From assembly GCF_004791165.1 (NCBI RefSeq), contig NZ_SRUZ01000006.1:1-64000 (forward strand): a stretch of 64,000 nucleotides of DNA. The letters are read 5' to 3'. The notes below the pieces were generated by a model that was not told the DNA's origin, did not search any database, and was given only the letters and a program-made list of their open reading frames with translations. A program made the translations under genes and the position numbers. Shown here one piece after another: positions 47,962 through 57,053 of the stretch. Source of the DNA: Mesorhizobium sp. M8A.F.Ca.ET.218.01.1.1 (lineage in GTDB: Bacteria; Pseudomonadota; Alphaproteobacteria; Rhizobiales; Rhizobiaceae). Each line of letters opens with the position of its first letter. Positions within the stretch are counted from its first letter, which is position 1.

Positions 47962-50007
47962 TCACTCCTCCTCAACGGGTGCCGGGACCTCATCCGGTAG
48001 GATTTGCGGTCCAACCCGGTCGGCAACGAGCATCGAAAGCATCATCTCGACAAGGCCGTTGGCGGCCCCCTTCTCGCCACCGGTAGCGCCGATCTGGATC
48101 TGCGGCACGAGCGGTAGCCTGCCATTTTCGATCGCCTCGGCGAAGCGCATGAGAACCTGCGAGTTGAGCTGATAGTCCGGGCCGCCGAAGGCCGCGACCT
48201 TCTTCTCGGTGGCTTCGGCCTCCGCCAGGCCGACGGCGCGAACCCTCTCGGCATCCGCAAAACCGGTCGCCTTGATGCGTTCGGCATCGGCAAGCGCGAT
48301 AGCCTTGATCATGTCGGCCTCGCCCTGGCCGCCGAGGCGCACCTTCTCGGCCTCTGCCTTGGCAGTGACCTGAATGGTTTCCGCCTGCTGGCGGGTGCGG
48401 GCGAGTTGCGCCTTGCCCTCGTTCTCGCTGATCTCGATGGTAAGTGCCGAAGTCGTGATCTTGGCTTGCTGTTCGGCGAGCGCCTCCTTCTCACGCAACG
48501 TGCGTTCCTGGATGGCCGCCTTCTCCTGCAATTTATAAGTCTCGACCTTTTCGACCGCAATCTGGCGCTCGCGCAGCTGGATAAGGATCTGCTCTATGCT
48601 GTTCTGGCCATTGCCGGCACGTGGCGTACCAATCAACACTTCCTGCAGCTCGAGGCTGTAGGAATTGAATTTCTCGCGCATCTCCTCGCCCGATTTACGC
48701 TGGATATCGCTACGCTCCTGCAAAAGCTGGATCAGCGTCTTGGTCTGGGCGATATTCTTGAAATAAGCAGAAACCATCGGATCGAGCGTTTGTTCGACAA
48801 GCCGCTTGATGTCGCCGAAACGCTGCACCACGAGTGGCGCCTTCATATAGTCGATATGCACGACGACGGACAGCGGCAGCACAGGCTCGAACGCATCCTT
48901 GGTGATCAACGACACTTCAGACAGGTTCTCGTCCAGCCTGTGTTCGCCAAACTGCTCCTTCGTCCATTTGAGCACGAAGTTGGTGGTCGGCACGGTGATG
49001 ATATTGCCGGCATAGGTATTGAACGCATACTTGCCTGGCAGCAGCGGCGTCGACCAGACACCGCGTGCGCCGATTTCGACCAGCTCGCCGTGACGGTATG
49101 CCTGCCCGGAAATATCCGTGCCGTGGCGGCCGTTATAGGAGACGACGACACCCACCGTGCCGACGTCAATGATCGTCTTCTCGACCAGTTCGACAGTCGC
49201 GAAAATGCGATTGAGGAAGTAGCTGCCGTCGGCCAGCACCTGCAACTGGCGGCCACGGTAACCACCGGCATCGAGAAACTTCTCCGGGTCCTGGAAATTG
49301 TTGTGGAAGTTCGGGTCGTTCGGATCGTTGGCGACGGTCGGTGCGATGATCTCGCCGTCCGGCAAGGCCGGACCGTCATGGATGGTGACGATACCGATCA
49401 TGTCCTCGGCATTGTGGATGACGACTGGCTCAAAGCCGCCCCGCTCCGAGATCATGCTGGACATATTGGCAAAAAGGTTTTGTTCCGACGAGCTCAGATT
49501 AACGGAATGGATTGACTGGGCGGTGAGCACGATGAACTGTGCGAGATTGATGGCATAGGTGCCTTCACGCAAGATCTTGCGTTGCGGTCCCTTCTGTCCA
49601 CCTTTTTCGAGAAAGCCGCGCACATCCTGGAAATCATCGGCATCGGTGTTGGAAGCAAGTGTCTGCGTCGGAGGCAGCGGCTTGCCATCACGGGCAAAAA
49701 CATAGCCGATCTGACCCTGCGGGATGGTGACAAGATTGGCGCGATGCATCGAATATTGGAACGGCATGAAGAAATGCAGGCCGCCGCGCACGACTTCCGG
49801 CTGATAGCCTGCCTCACGGTTGAGCGCGATGAAGCCATTGCTGACCGAGCCGCGAAAACTCCATAGTTTTTCCAAGATGCCGAGCCTGTCGTTCGGGATG
49901 TAGCGGACCACGCCGCTCCACCAGAACAGGATCGCCAGCACGATGACGAGCACGGCCACCTCGATAGCCACCCATTCCATCGGGCCGAGATATTGTAGGG
50001 CTTCCAT
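47962..50007 (-). CDS. Large SPFH/band-7 (flotillin-like) membrane protein
   Basis: A 681-residue SPFH protein. One N-terminal membrane helix (about residues 12-33, AIEVAVLVIVLAILFWWSGVV), then the SPFH region (from about 60 to 420; PLVVQRFGDIKRLVEQTLDPMVSAYFKNIA is typical), then an Ala/Glu coiled coil (about 470-610, EKAAIQERTLREKEALAEQQAK). An insertion of about 120 residues (130-260, NDPNDPNFHNNFQDPEKFLDAGGYRGR) makes it longer than ordinary flotillins (about 400-500 residues). Such proteins scaffold membrane microdomains. ATG 50007 follows GGAGAGA. The partner NfeD-type gene is not adjacent. Confidence 0.85.
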   Translation of the reverse strand: MEALQYLGPMEWVAIEVAVLVIVLAILFWWSGVVRYIPNDRLGILEKLWSFRGSVSNGFIALNREAGYQPEVVRGGLHFFMPFQYSMHRANLVTIPQGQIGYVFARDGKPLPPTQTLASNTDADDFQDVRGFLEKGGQKGPQRKILREGTYAINLAQFIVLTAQSIHSVNLSSSEQNLFANMSSMISERGGFEPVVIHNAEDMIGIVTIHDGPALPDGEIIAPTVANDPNDPNFHNNFQDPEKFLDAGGYRGRQLQVLADGSYFLNRIFATVELVEKTIIDVGTVGVVVSYNGRHGTDISGQAYRHGELVEIGARGVWSTPLLPGKYAFNTYAGNIITVPTTNFVLKWTKEQFGEHRLDENLSEVSLITKDAFEPVLPLSVVVHIDYMKAPLVVQRFGDIKRLVEQTLDPMVSAYFKNIAQTKTLIQLLQERSDIQRKSGEEMREKFNSYSLELQEVLIGTPRAGNGQNSIEQILIQLRERQIAVEKVETYKLQEKAAIQERTLREKEALAEQQAKITTSALTIEISENEGKAQLARTRQQAETIQVTAKAEAEKVRLGGQGEADMIKAIALADAERIKATGFADAERVRAVGLAEAEATEKKVAAFGGPDYQLNSQVLMRFAEAIENGRLPLVPQIQIGATGGEKGAANGLVEMMLSMLVADRVGPQILPDEVPAPVEEE

Positions 50008-50658
50008 CTTTTCTCTCCTATGGGGCGCGCGAGTTCGTTCACCCGACGGTCACCCGGTTGGTGTTGATCTATGACGCGGGGAGACTGCGCGCCGACACGC
50101 TCGACGCGCTAAGGGCGTGTCGAACGTTTGGGCTGCTCATTGTATGGGAAAATGACCGCGCGTCCCGAGTCCCCAGTGAGGGCAGGCGTGGCCGTGAGCG
50201 ATGTTACATCGGTGTTGCCTTGATAGACATAACAGAGAATGACGTAGGGATCGCGCCTACAGGTTTAAAGATATTCCGCGCGAAAATCGTATAAATCGCT
50301 GAAACAGCATCTCGCTTACACTACTACGGACTAACTCTAGATGAATATCGCTAGAAGTGGGGTTTGAAGCCGGATTACGCGATGGTTGCGCCGAACTGCG
50401 CGGCTCAAATGTCCACGCTCGCGAAGGGCGGCGGTACTCGAACGCAAACCGCGGTTGCCTCCCACCAAAAATGCTTCTCCCAAGCGGCCGTTGGTATCTT
50501 GTCGCTTGGAGTGTGCCTCCTTTGCTGGCGACATGATATTTCTCGCGCGCTGAGGGGCTACTGCCGGGCGTTTCAGCAATGGCTAAAGGAACCGAACGGC
50601 GATCGCCGAATTTTGCTTCAAGCGGATCTCGAAGGATCCGCGTTTCTGGAGCACCTGC
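50008..50658. other. 651-bp non-coding gap with hairpins before the Nramp gene
   Basis: No convincing gene is present; the open frames here have poor composition and no family resemblance. Two structures are clear: a perfect palindrome CGGCGATCGCCG (50597-50608) followed by AATTTT, and GCGGATC (50622-50628) with GATCCGC (50635-50641), just before the Nramp ribosome site GGAG (50648-50651). They could regulate the transporter. The base composition is more AT-rich than in the flanking genes. Confidence 0.6.
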
Positions 50659-51969
50659 ATGAGCAACACGAGCGTCGAAGTCTCGGAGAAACAGAGCAAC
50701 ATTCGGGCAAAAGGGCCAGTCCAGCGATTCCTGCGCACAATCGGACCTGGCTTCATCACAGGCGCTTCGGACGACGACCCTTCGGGCATCGGCACGTACA
50801 GCCAAGCGGGCGCCCAGCTGGGGTTCAATGTCGGTTGGACCATGGTATTCACTTTTCCGCTCATGGTCGCGATCCAGGAGATAGCCGCGCGGATAGGGCG
50901 GACGACAGGTCGAGGTATTTCCGGCAATCTCTCCCGATACTACCCGCCTGCCCTGATGTATTTTGTAGCCTTGCTTTTGTTCGCCGCCAACGTGATCAAC
51001 ATCGGGGCGGATCTGAGCGCGATGGCTGATGCGCTGCGACTGCTGGTGGGCGGCCCAAGCTCGCTTTACGTCCTTGCGTTCGGCGTGGCATGCGTTCTGG
51101 CGATCGTCTTTCTCGACTACAGCCGATACGTCACGGTCCTGAAATGGACAACGCTGAGCCTCTTTGCCTATGTGGTGGCTGCGTTTCTGGCTGATATCCC
51201 ATGGGGGGAGGCCCTCAAGGGGGTCGTTCTCCCGCACATGGAATGGAACCGAGCGTTCTTCACGACGCTTCTGGCCATACTCGGCACCACGATTTCTCCC
51301 TACCTGTTCTTCTGGCAGGCGTCGCAAGAGGTCGAAGAGGAGAAGATCGACCCGAAGGCCAAGCCGCTGAGATGGGCACCGTGGCAGGCGTCGGGCGCCT
51401 TCCAGCGCATTCGCGCCGACACCTTGGTGGGCATGGCTTTTTCGAACCTGATAGCCATTGCAATCATCGTCACGACCGCCGCCACCTTGCACAAGGCCGG
51501 AGTGACCGACATCAATTCCTCCACCGATGCGGCCAAGGCGCTGGAGCCGGCCGCAGGCAAATTCGCATTTGCGATCTTTGCAATGGGGATTATCGGCACC
51601 GGCCTTCTCGCGGTTCCGGTTCTGGCGGGCTCGGCCGCCTTCGCCGTGGGTGAGGCGCGCCGTTGGCCAGTGGGACTGGAGCGCAAGCCGAAGGAAGCGA
51701 TGGCATTTTATGCAACCTTGGCCGCTGCTGTGGCGCTGGGCATGGGGATCATGTTCACGCCGATCGATCCCATAAAGGCGCTTTATTGGAGCGCTGTCAT
51801 CAACGGCATATGCGCCGTCCCTGTAATGGTCGTCATGATGCTGATGACCGGGCGCTCCGACATCATGGGCGAATTCCCCGTTGAGGGTTGGCTGCGCTTT
51901 CTCGGATGGCTTGCGACAGTCACAATGGGACTGTCCGTGGTCGGCCTTGCGCTGCAGTGGGTCTTTTGA
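50659..51969 (+). CDS. Nramp-family divalent metal transporter, atypical motif
   Basis: A 436-residue, 11-helix Nramp-fold protein. In helix 1 the canonical DPGN is replaced by DDDPSG (residues 38-43), and in helix 6 the metal-binding MPH is replaced by GTTISPYLFFWQ, so the Met ligand is missing. These are the changes described for Nramp-related magnesium-type transporters, so Mn2+ transport should not be assumed; Mg2+ or another ion is possible. ATG 50659 has GGAG seven bases upstream. It lies alone between a 650-bp gap and the B6 operon. Confidence 0.85.
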   Translation: MSNTSVEVSEKQSNIRAKGPVQRFLRTIGPGFITGASDDDPSGIGTYSQAGAQLGFNVGWTMVFTFPLMVAIQEIAARIGRTTGRGISGNLSRYYPPALMYFVALLLFAANVINIGADLSAMADALRLLVGGPSSLYVLAFGVACVLAIVFLDYSRYVTVLKWTTLSLFAYVVAAFLADIPWGEALKGVVLPHMEWNRAFFTTLLAILGTTISPYLFFWQASQEVEEEKIDPKAKPLRWAPWQASGAFQRIRADTLVGMAFSNLIAIAIIVTTAATLHKAGVTDINSSTDAAKALEPAAGKFAFAIFAMGIIGTGLLAVPVLAGSAAFAVGEARRWPVGLERKPKEAMAFYATLAAAVALGMGIMFTPIDPIKALYWSAVINGICAVPVMVVMMLMTGRSDIMGEFPVEGWLRFLGWLATVTMGLSVVGLALQWVF

Positions 51970-52175
51970 ATGCCGCGAGTCCCAACCGGGTTGGGGAAGC
52001 CTACCGCAACACCGTCATCAGCAGGGGCGTGTGGGGCCGTTCGGCCGATCTAGCCCGACTTAGCCTGCGAACGAGTACGGAAAGCCCCGCTTTCGTCGAA
52101 TCGATCCACATAGCCTCAGGCGGGTCCCTGTCGCCCGCAACCTGCCGGCCGTGGCTGTCGATGTGTTGATGGCCT

Positions 52176-52922
52176 CTAATGCCGGATCATGCCCGCATCG
52201 ACGTTGAGCGTCTGGCCGGTGATCCAGCGCGCGTCATCGGATGCGAGAAATGCCACGACATCGGCGATGTGTTCGGGCTGGCCCTTGCCCTTCATCGCCT
52301 GCAGCATCTCGACGAAGCCGAACGCCTCGTTGTGCGGGCTGGCCTTGACGCCATCGCTCTCGATCAGACCCGGCGTCACCGCATTGGCGGTGATGTTGTA
52401 CTTGCCAAGCTCGGTAGCCAGCGCCCGGGTGAAGCCGATGACGCCGCCCTTGGCCGCGACATAGGCCGCCATGTTCGGTGTGCCGGCGAAGAAGGTATTG
52501 GAGGCGATGCTGATCACGCGTCCGGCCTTGCCCGCCGCCCGCATCTGGTCGGTCGCCGCCCGGGTGACGATGAACGTCCCTGTCAGGTTGACGTCGATGA
52601 TCTTGCGCCAATGGTCGAGGTCGACATCGTCCCAGGCGACGAACGGCACGATGCTGGCATTGTTGACCAGGATGTCGACGCCGCCGGTCAGCGCGTGGAT
52701 CTCGCCGAACAGCGCCTTGACCGAGGCCGGATCGGCAATGTCGGCGGCGACAGCCTTCGCCTTGCCGCCGATCGCGGTGGCCGCGGCCTTCGCACCCTCG
52801 GCATCGATGTCGCTGACGATGACGGTCGCGCCGTCGGCCGCCAGCCGCGCCGCGATCGCCTTGCCGATGCCCTGTGCGGCGCCCGTCACCAGCGCCGTCT
52901 TTCCCGCAAGCCGTTCAGTCAT
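52176..52922 (-). CDS. pldh-t: Pyridoxal 4-dehydrogenase (SDR)
   Basis: Oxidises pyridoxal to 4-pyridoxolactone with NAD+, a step in B6 degradation pathway I. The 248-residue SDR is close to the M. loti enzyme that I recall as mlr6807: TGAAQGIG (residues 13-20), NNAS (87-90), catalytic S141 region, Y154 and K158 (YVAAK). ATG 52922 follows GAGGAGAAA; the longer frame to 52937 lacks a site. It is the last gene of the leftward B6 operon, just after the aminotransferase, whose product it consumes. Confidence 0.93.
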   Translation of the reverse strand: MTERLAGKTALVTGAAQGIGKAIAARLAADGATVIVSDIDAEGAKAAATAIGGKAKAVAADIADPASVKALFGEIHALTGGVDILVNNASIVPFVAWDDVDLDHWRKIIDVNLTGTFIVTRAATDQMRAAGKAGRVISIASNTFFAGTPNMAAYVAAKGGVIGFTRALATELGKYNITANAVTPGLIESDGVKASPHNEAFGFVEMLQAMKGKGQPEHIADVVAFLASDDARWITGQTLNVDAGMIRH

Positions 52923-52959
52923 GAAATTTCTCCTCAATGCGCAATCTGGTGATGTCTGT

Positions 52960-54138
52960 TCAGGCGTCGGCGTCGATCACGGCCAGCGCCGCGTCGATGC
53001 CCTTGCCGACCGCAAGCTTCCGGCCTTCCGCATTCATGGCGCCGCCAAGCGCCGTCAGTGCCGCGACGGCGTAGATCGGCTGCGCCGTCGGGCCCATATG
53101 GCCAATGCGCGTCAGCTTGCCCAATGTCTCGCCCCGGCCCGACGAAAACACCACGCCGTAGCGGGCGCGCGCTGCCTGGCGAAGTGCTTTCTCGTCGACA
53201 CCATCCGGCGTGCGGACAGCGGTCGTCGTCGGCGAGGCGATCGTGTCGCTGGCGGCCCAGATCGACAGGCCCATCGCGGTGGCGCCCGCACGCATGGCCT
53301 TGGCGGTCAGGGCATGGCGCGCCCACACCGCTTCCGGCCCCTCGTTGAGATAGAGGTCGAGCGCGACATCGAGCCCGTTGATTTCCGAGACCGATGGCGT
53401 GAACGGAAACGGCTTTTCCCTCGACCAGGCATTTTCCCAATCGACGATGCTCAGCATCGATGCGCGCGGCGCCAGCGGATTGGCCTTCATCTTGGCCCAG
53501 GCCCGCTCGCTGACGCCCATCATGGTCAGGCCGGGAGGTGCGCCGAGGCACTTGTTCGGCCCGGTGACGTAGATGTCGGCCTTGCAGTCCTCCGGATGCG
53601 TCTTCATGCCCCCGAACGACGAGACGGCATCGACGATCAGGTAGCCGCCATGCGCCGATACCAGCGCGCCGATGGCATCGATCGGATTGATCGTGCCCGA
53701 CGGGGTGTCGTGATGGCAGACGGAGACGACCGTGATTTCCGGATGCGCCTTCAGCATGTCGGCAACCGCCTGCGGGTCGATCGCCTCATTGTAGGGCACC
53801 TCGATCTCGAGCAGATGCGGCGAATAGCGTTTCGCCCAGTAGCCGAACCCCTTGCCGTAGACACCCGAGGCAAGGTTGAGCACCACGTCGTCGGGCGTGA
53901 TCAGCGACGCTGCCGCCGCTTCCAGGCCCAGCACCGGCTCGCCATGCAGGATGACAGGCTTGTTGGAAAGCCGCATCGCCTTCTGCGCCTTGTCGACGAC
54001 CTTCTCGTAGAAGAGCTGGAAGGCCGGGTCGTAATCGTAAAGCACGGTGCGGCCGAGGCCCCGCAGCACCTCGGCATAAGCGTTCACCGGTCCAGCGGTC
54101 AGGGTGATGACCGGATCGGCGTGTTCGAGATAGCGCAT
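52960..54138 (-). CDS. ppaT: Pyridoxamine--pyruvate aminotransferase
   Basis: Converts pyridoxamine and pyruvate to pyridoxal and L-alanine, the entry of pyridoxamine into B6 degradation, without PLP as cofactor. The 392-residue sequence is nearly identical to M. loti PPAT as I remember it (MRYLEHADPVITLTAGPVNAY, HGEPVLGLEAAAASLI). The substrate-binding Lys is K197 in YVTGPNKCLGAPPG, matching the known K197. ATG 54138 follows GGAGA at eight bases. It sits between 4-pyridoxolactonase and pyridoxal 4-dehydrogenase. Confidence 0.95.
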   Translation of the reverse strand: MRYLEHADPVITLTAGPVNAYAEVLRGLGRTVLYDYDPAFQLFYEKVVDKAQKAMRLSNKPVILHGEPVLGLEAAAASLITPDDVVLNLASGVYGKGFGYWAKRYSPHLLEIEVPYNEAIDPQAVADMLKAHPEITVVSVCHHDTPSGTINPIDAIGALVSAHGGYLIVDAVSSFGGMKTHPEDCKADIYVTGPNKCLGAPPGLTMMGVSERAWAKMKANPLAPRASMLSIVDWENAWSREKPFPFTPSVSEINGLDVALDLYLNEGPEAVWARHALTAKAMRAGATAMGLSIWAASDTIASPTTTAVRTPDGVDEKALRQAARARYGVVFSSGRGETLGKLTRIGHMGPTAQPIYAVAALTALGGAMNAEGRKLAVGKGIDAALAVIDADA

Positions 54139-54164
54139 GGTCTTGGTCTCCGGATTGGCGGCGG

Positions 54165-54971
54165 TCAGCCGTAGAACTGCGTGCCGGTTTTGTAGGTCTT
54201 GAAGTTGTCCATGTCGTGCGAGTACATCAGCTCGGCGCCGTGATCCTCGGCGAGCTTTTTCACCTTGCGCATCGAATTGACGCCCGCGACCGGGTCGATA
54301 TGGAAGGCTGCCTGGCAAAGCGTTTCAAGGCTCTTCTGCGTATAGGCGGCGTCGATCGTGAACATGATCGGCTTGCGCTTGGGAAACTCGACCAGGAGGC
54401 TGTAATGACCGATCGAGTGCCCGGGGGTCGAGATCAGCTTGACGCCCTTGGCGAGGTCGACGTCACCGTCAATGCCCTCGAAGGTCGAGTTGGCGCGCGT
54501 CGTGCCCTCCAGCAACTGGGCGGTCGCGCCACGCGCTTCGGCCGCCTCGGCCGAGAAGCTCAAGTCGGAATAGCCGAGATGTTCGAAGGGCTGCGGATTG
54601 CAGGCCTGCGGGACCTCCGTGCGATGGCAGATCTTCTTGGCGTGCGGAAAATACTTGTTGCCGCCGCAATGGTCGAAATGGAAATGCGAGTTGACGACGA
54701 CATCGATATCCCTGGGCTCCAGCCCGAGCAGCGCCAGCGCGCCGGGAATGGTCTGGTGCTTTTCCTGGATCGGCTTCTCGAAAGGCAGCACCTTCATGAC
54801 GTGGTCATAGTCGTAGCCGGTGTCGATGAGGAAGCGGCCCTCGGCATGCTCGATCAGGATCGAGTAGACGGGGAAGCGCACTTCGCCGCCCGGGCCGCGA
54901 TTCCAGAAGACATGATAGCCGTCGAGGACGAGCGAGCCGCCGTCGAGCAGGTAGACCTTGGTATCCGACAT
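54165..54971 (-). CDS. 4-Pyridoxolactonase (metallo-beta-lactamase fold)
   Basis: Opens the lactone ring of 4-pyridoxolactone to 4-pyridoxic acid. The 268-residue zinc enzyme matches M. loti mlr6805 (recalled): H96-x-H98-x-D100-H101 in NSHFHFDHCGG, a further His in STPGHSIGHYS and the bridging Asp in MFTIDAAY. ATG 54971 follows GGAGG at five bases; the longer upstream frame lies in the preceding ABC permease gene. Third in order of the operon: lactonase, aminotransferase, dehydrogenase. Confidence 0.95.
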   Translation of the reverse strand: MSDTKVYLLDGGSLVLDGYHVFWNRGPGGEVRFPVYSILIEHAEGRFLIDTGYDYDHVMKVLPFEKPIQEKHQTIPGALALLGLEPRDIDVVVNSHFHFDHCGGNKYFPHAKKICHRTEVPQACNPQPFEHLGYSDLSFSAEAAEARGATAQLLEGTTRANSTFEGIDGDVDLAKGVKLISTPGHSIGHYSLLVEFPKRKPIMFTIDAAYTQKSLETLCQAAFHIDPVAGVNSMRKVKKLAEDHGAELMYSHDMDNFKTYKTGTQFYG

Positions 54972-55018
54972 TGTTGCCTCCGTTTCCGGCGCGGCCCCAT
55001 CCGCGCATCTGGTTTCTG

Positions 55019-55954
55019 TCAGCGCGCGCCGCGCTCGTATGGAATGCCGAGCGCCGCCGGCAGGCTGGCCCGCCGCCCGAACAGCACCAGCATGATCATC
55101 ACCGCCAGGAAAGGCAGCATCTGGATGACGTCGGTCGGGATGTTGATGCCCGCCACCTGCATGGCCGTGGTCAGCGACAGGCAGACGCCGAACAAAAGCG
55201 CCCCGAAGAGCACCCAGATCGGACGCCCGCGCGCCAGCATGGCCAGCACGATGCCGAGAAAGCCCGCGCCATTGGTGATGAACGGAATGAACAGGCCCGC
55301 CCCGACATTGGCGAGATAGGCGCCGCCGAGCCCGGCCAGCGCGCCGGTCGTCAGCACGGCGATGGTTCGGGTCCTGATGACGTCGATGCCGGCAACGTCG
55401 AGCGCGGCCGGCTTGTCGCCGGCGGCCTGCAGATTGAGGCCGAGCTGCGTGCGCCGGTAGAGGTAGCCCATGCCGAACACAAGGGCGACCGCCAGATAGA
55501 CGATCAGATGATGCTTGAAGAAGGCCGGGCCGATGATCGGAATGTCCGACAGCAGCGGAATGACGGTTGCGTCCGCCGCCGGCAGGCGGGGATAACTGCG
55601 CGAGAACTGGAAATGGTGAAGCAGCGCCGTCAGACCTTCGAGACCAAGCGTCAGCGCGATGCCGATGACGATCTGGTTCAGCCCGATGCGCACGCAAAGC
55701 AGCGCCATGATCAGCGCCACCGCAATGCCGCCGGCCGCACCCGTGAGGAAGCCCAGCCACAGCGATCCCGAATAGAAGGCGCCGACGAAGCCGAGATAGG
55801 CGCCGGCCAGCATCATGCCTTCGATGCCGATGTTGAGCACGCCGGCCTTTTCCGACATCTGTTCGCCGAGGCCGGCAAGCAACAACGGGATGGCCGCCGT
55901 GACGGCGCCAAACAGCAACGCGCTGAGAAAGACTTCGCTGAACAGCCCGGTCAT
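55019..55954 (-). CDS. BMP-type ABC transporter permease 2 (NupQ-like)
   Basis: A 311-residue permease with eight to nine helices of the nucleoside/sugar BPD_transp_2 family: LLLAGLGEQMSEKAGVLNIGIEGMMLAGAYLGF near the N-terminus is diagnostic, as is LNQIVIGIALTLGLEGL. It starts one base after the other permease stops (start 55954, previous stop at 55956), so the two are coupled and form the heterodimeric channel. It is followed 47 bp later by 4-pyridoxolactonase. The substrate is inferred from context as a B6 vitamer or a derivative. Confidence 0.88.
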   Translation of the reverse strand: MTGLFSEVFLSALLFGAVTAAIPLLLAGLGEQMSEKAGVLNIGIEGMMLAGAYLGFVGAFYSGSLWLGFLTGAAGGIAVALIMALLCVRIGLNQIVIGIALTLGLEGLTALLHHFQFSRSYPRLPAADATVIPLLSDIPIIGPAFFKHHLIVYLAVALVFGMGYLYRRTQLGLNLQAAGDKPAALDVAGIDVIRTRTIAVLTTGALAGLGGAYLANVGAGLFIPFITNGAGFLGIVLAMLARGRPIWVLFGALLFGVCLSLTTAMQVAGINIPTDVIQMLPFLAVMIMLVLFGRRASLPAALGIPYERGAR

Positions 55955-55955
55955 G

Positions 55956-57053
55956 TCAGGCCTTTCTCGACTGGTGATAGCGGTGGTCGACATACTCGGC
56001 GAGAGCGAGCACGATCAGCACGATGGAGACCAGCACCAGCGTGAAATGATTGGGCACGCCAAGTCGCCGCGCCGCGCTCTCGCCGCCGATCGACAGCACC
56101 GAAAGCAGGAACACGAAGCCTATCGCGGCAAAGCCGTTCATGCGGGCGAGAAACACGGCCGGAATGACCGCCAGCCCATAGGCGGGGTTCCAGTCGGCGC
56201 GGACATTGCCCTGCACGCCGATGATGTCGACAGCGCCGGCAAGACCCGCGAGTCCGGCCGAAATGGCAAAGACCGCAATGGTGAGCCCGGGCACGCCCAG
56301 CCCCGCATGAACCGCGGCGCGCGGGTTGGCGCCGACGATCCGCAATTTCAGCCCGAATGCCGTGCGCGTCATCACCAGATGCACGATGATGATTGCCGCC
56401 AGGCCGAGCAGCAGGCCACTGGTGATCGTGGTTTCAAACAGGCGCGGCAGCCGGTCTTCCACCGGCAGCGTGCGGGTCTGTGGCACGGTCGTGCCTGGAT
56501 CGCGAAACACCAGCTTGACCAGCACATTGGCGAGCGACGTGCCGAGGAACGTCATCATCAGCGTGGTGATGATCTCGTTGACGCCCTGATAGGCGCGCAG
56601 CAGCGCCGGCACCAGCGACCAGATGATGGCCACCAGCATGGCGATCAGGAACGAACAGAAGAGCGCCAGCCAGGCGGGCAATATCTGCACCAGCACCGGA
56701 GCGCTTGCGGCCGCGGTGACCGCGCCGAGCAGGAACTGGCCGTCGCCGCCCAGATTCCACATGCCGGCGCGAAAGGCCACGATCAGGCCGGCGGCGAGAA
56801 ACAGCAGCGGCGCCATGCGCGTCAGCGTCTGCTGGATGCCGAGCGGCGAGAACAGGCCCTTTTCCAGCACATAGCCATAGTAGGCGAGCGGGTCGACGCC
56901 CACGGCAAGCAGGATGCAGCCGGCGATGACGAGAGCGGCAAGGATCGGCCCAATCGTCATCAGCAGCCGATGCAGAATGTCACGGCGCGTGGCCGCCCCG
57001 CTCGTGGCATCGAGTGCGGTGGCGCTGGCGGCGGGTGCGGTGTCGATGCTCAT
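55956..57053 (-). CDS. BMP-type ABC transporter permease 1 (NupP-like)
   Basis: A 365-residue permease with eight to ten helices of the same family: MAPLLFLAAGLIVAFRAGMWNLGGDGQFLLGAV and GVNEIITTLMMTFLGTSLANVLVKLVF are typical of the larger NupP-like subunit. Its ATG (57053) overlaps the stop of the ATPase gene in ATGA, giving coupling. With the second permease, ATPase and binding protein it forms one complete importer. Confidence 0.88.
   Translation of the reverse strand: MSIDTAPAASATALDATSGAATRRDILHRLLMTIGPILAALVIAGCILLAVGVDPLAYYGYVLEKGLFSPLGIQQTLTRMAPLLFLAAGLIVAFRAGMWNLGGDGQFLLGAVTAAASAPVLVQILPAWLALFCSFLIAMLVAIIWSLVPALLRAYQGVNEIITTLMMTFLGTSLANVLVKLVFRDPGTTVPQTRTLPVEDRLPRLFETTITSGLLLGLAAIIIVHLVMTRTAFGLKLRIVGANPRAAVHAGLGVPGLTIAVFAISAGLAGLAGAVDIIGVQGNVRADWNPAYGLAVIPAVFLARMNGFAAIGFVFLLSVLSIGGESAARRLGVPNHFTLVLVSIVLIVLALAEYVDHRYHQSRKA

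Noticed and set aside
47962..50007. Plus-strand frame of about 369 codons inside the SPFH gene (48406-49515)
   Set aside because: Antisense shadow of a well-supported SPFH coding region; no ribosome site or family match.
51970..52175. Protein-like fragment (GEAYRNTVISRG) after the Nramp gene, possibly a peptidase remnant
   Set aside because: Resemblance to M3 peptidase C-termini is from memory and short; no start, and the match could be chance.
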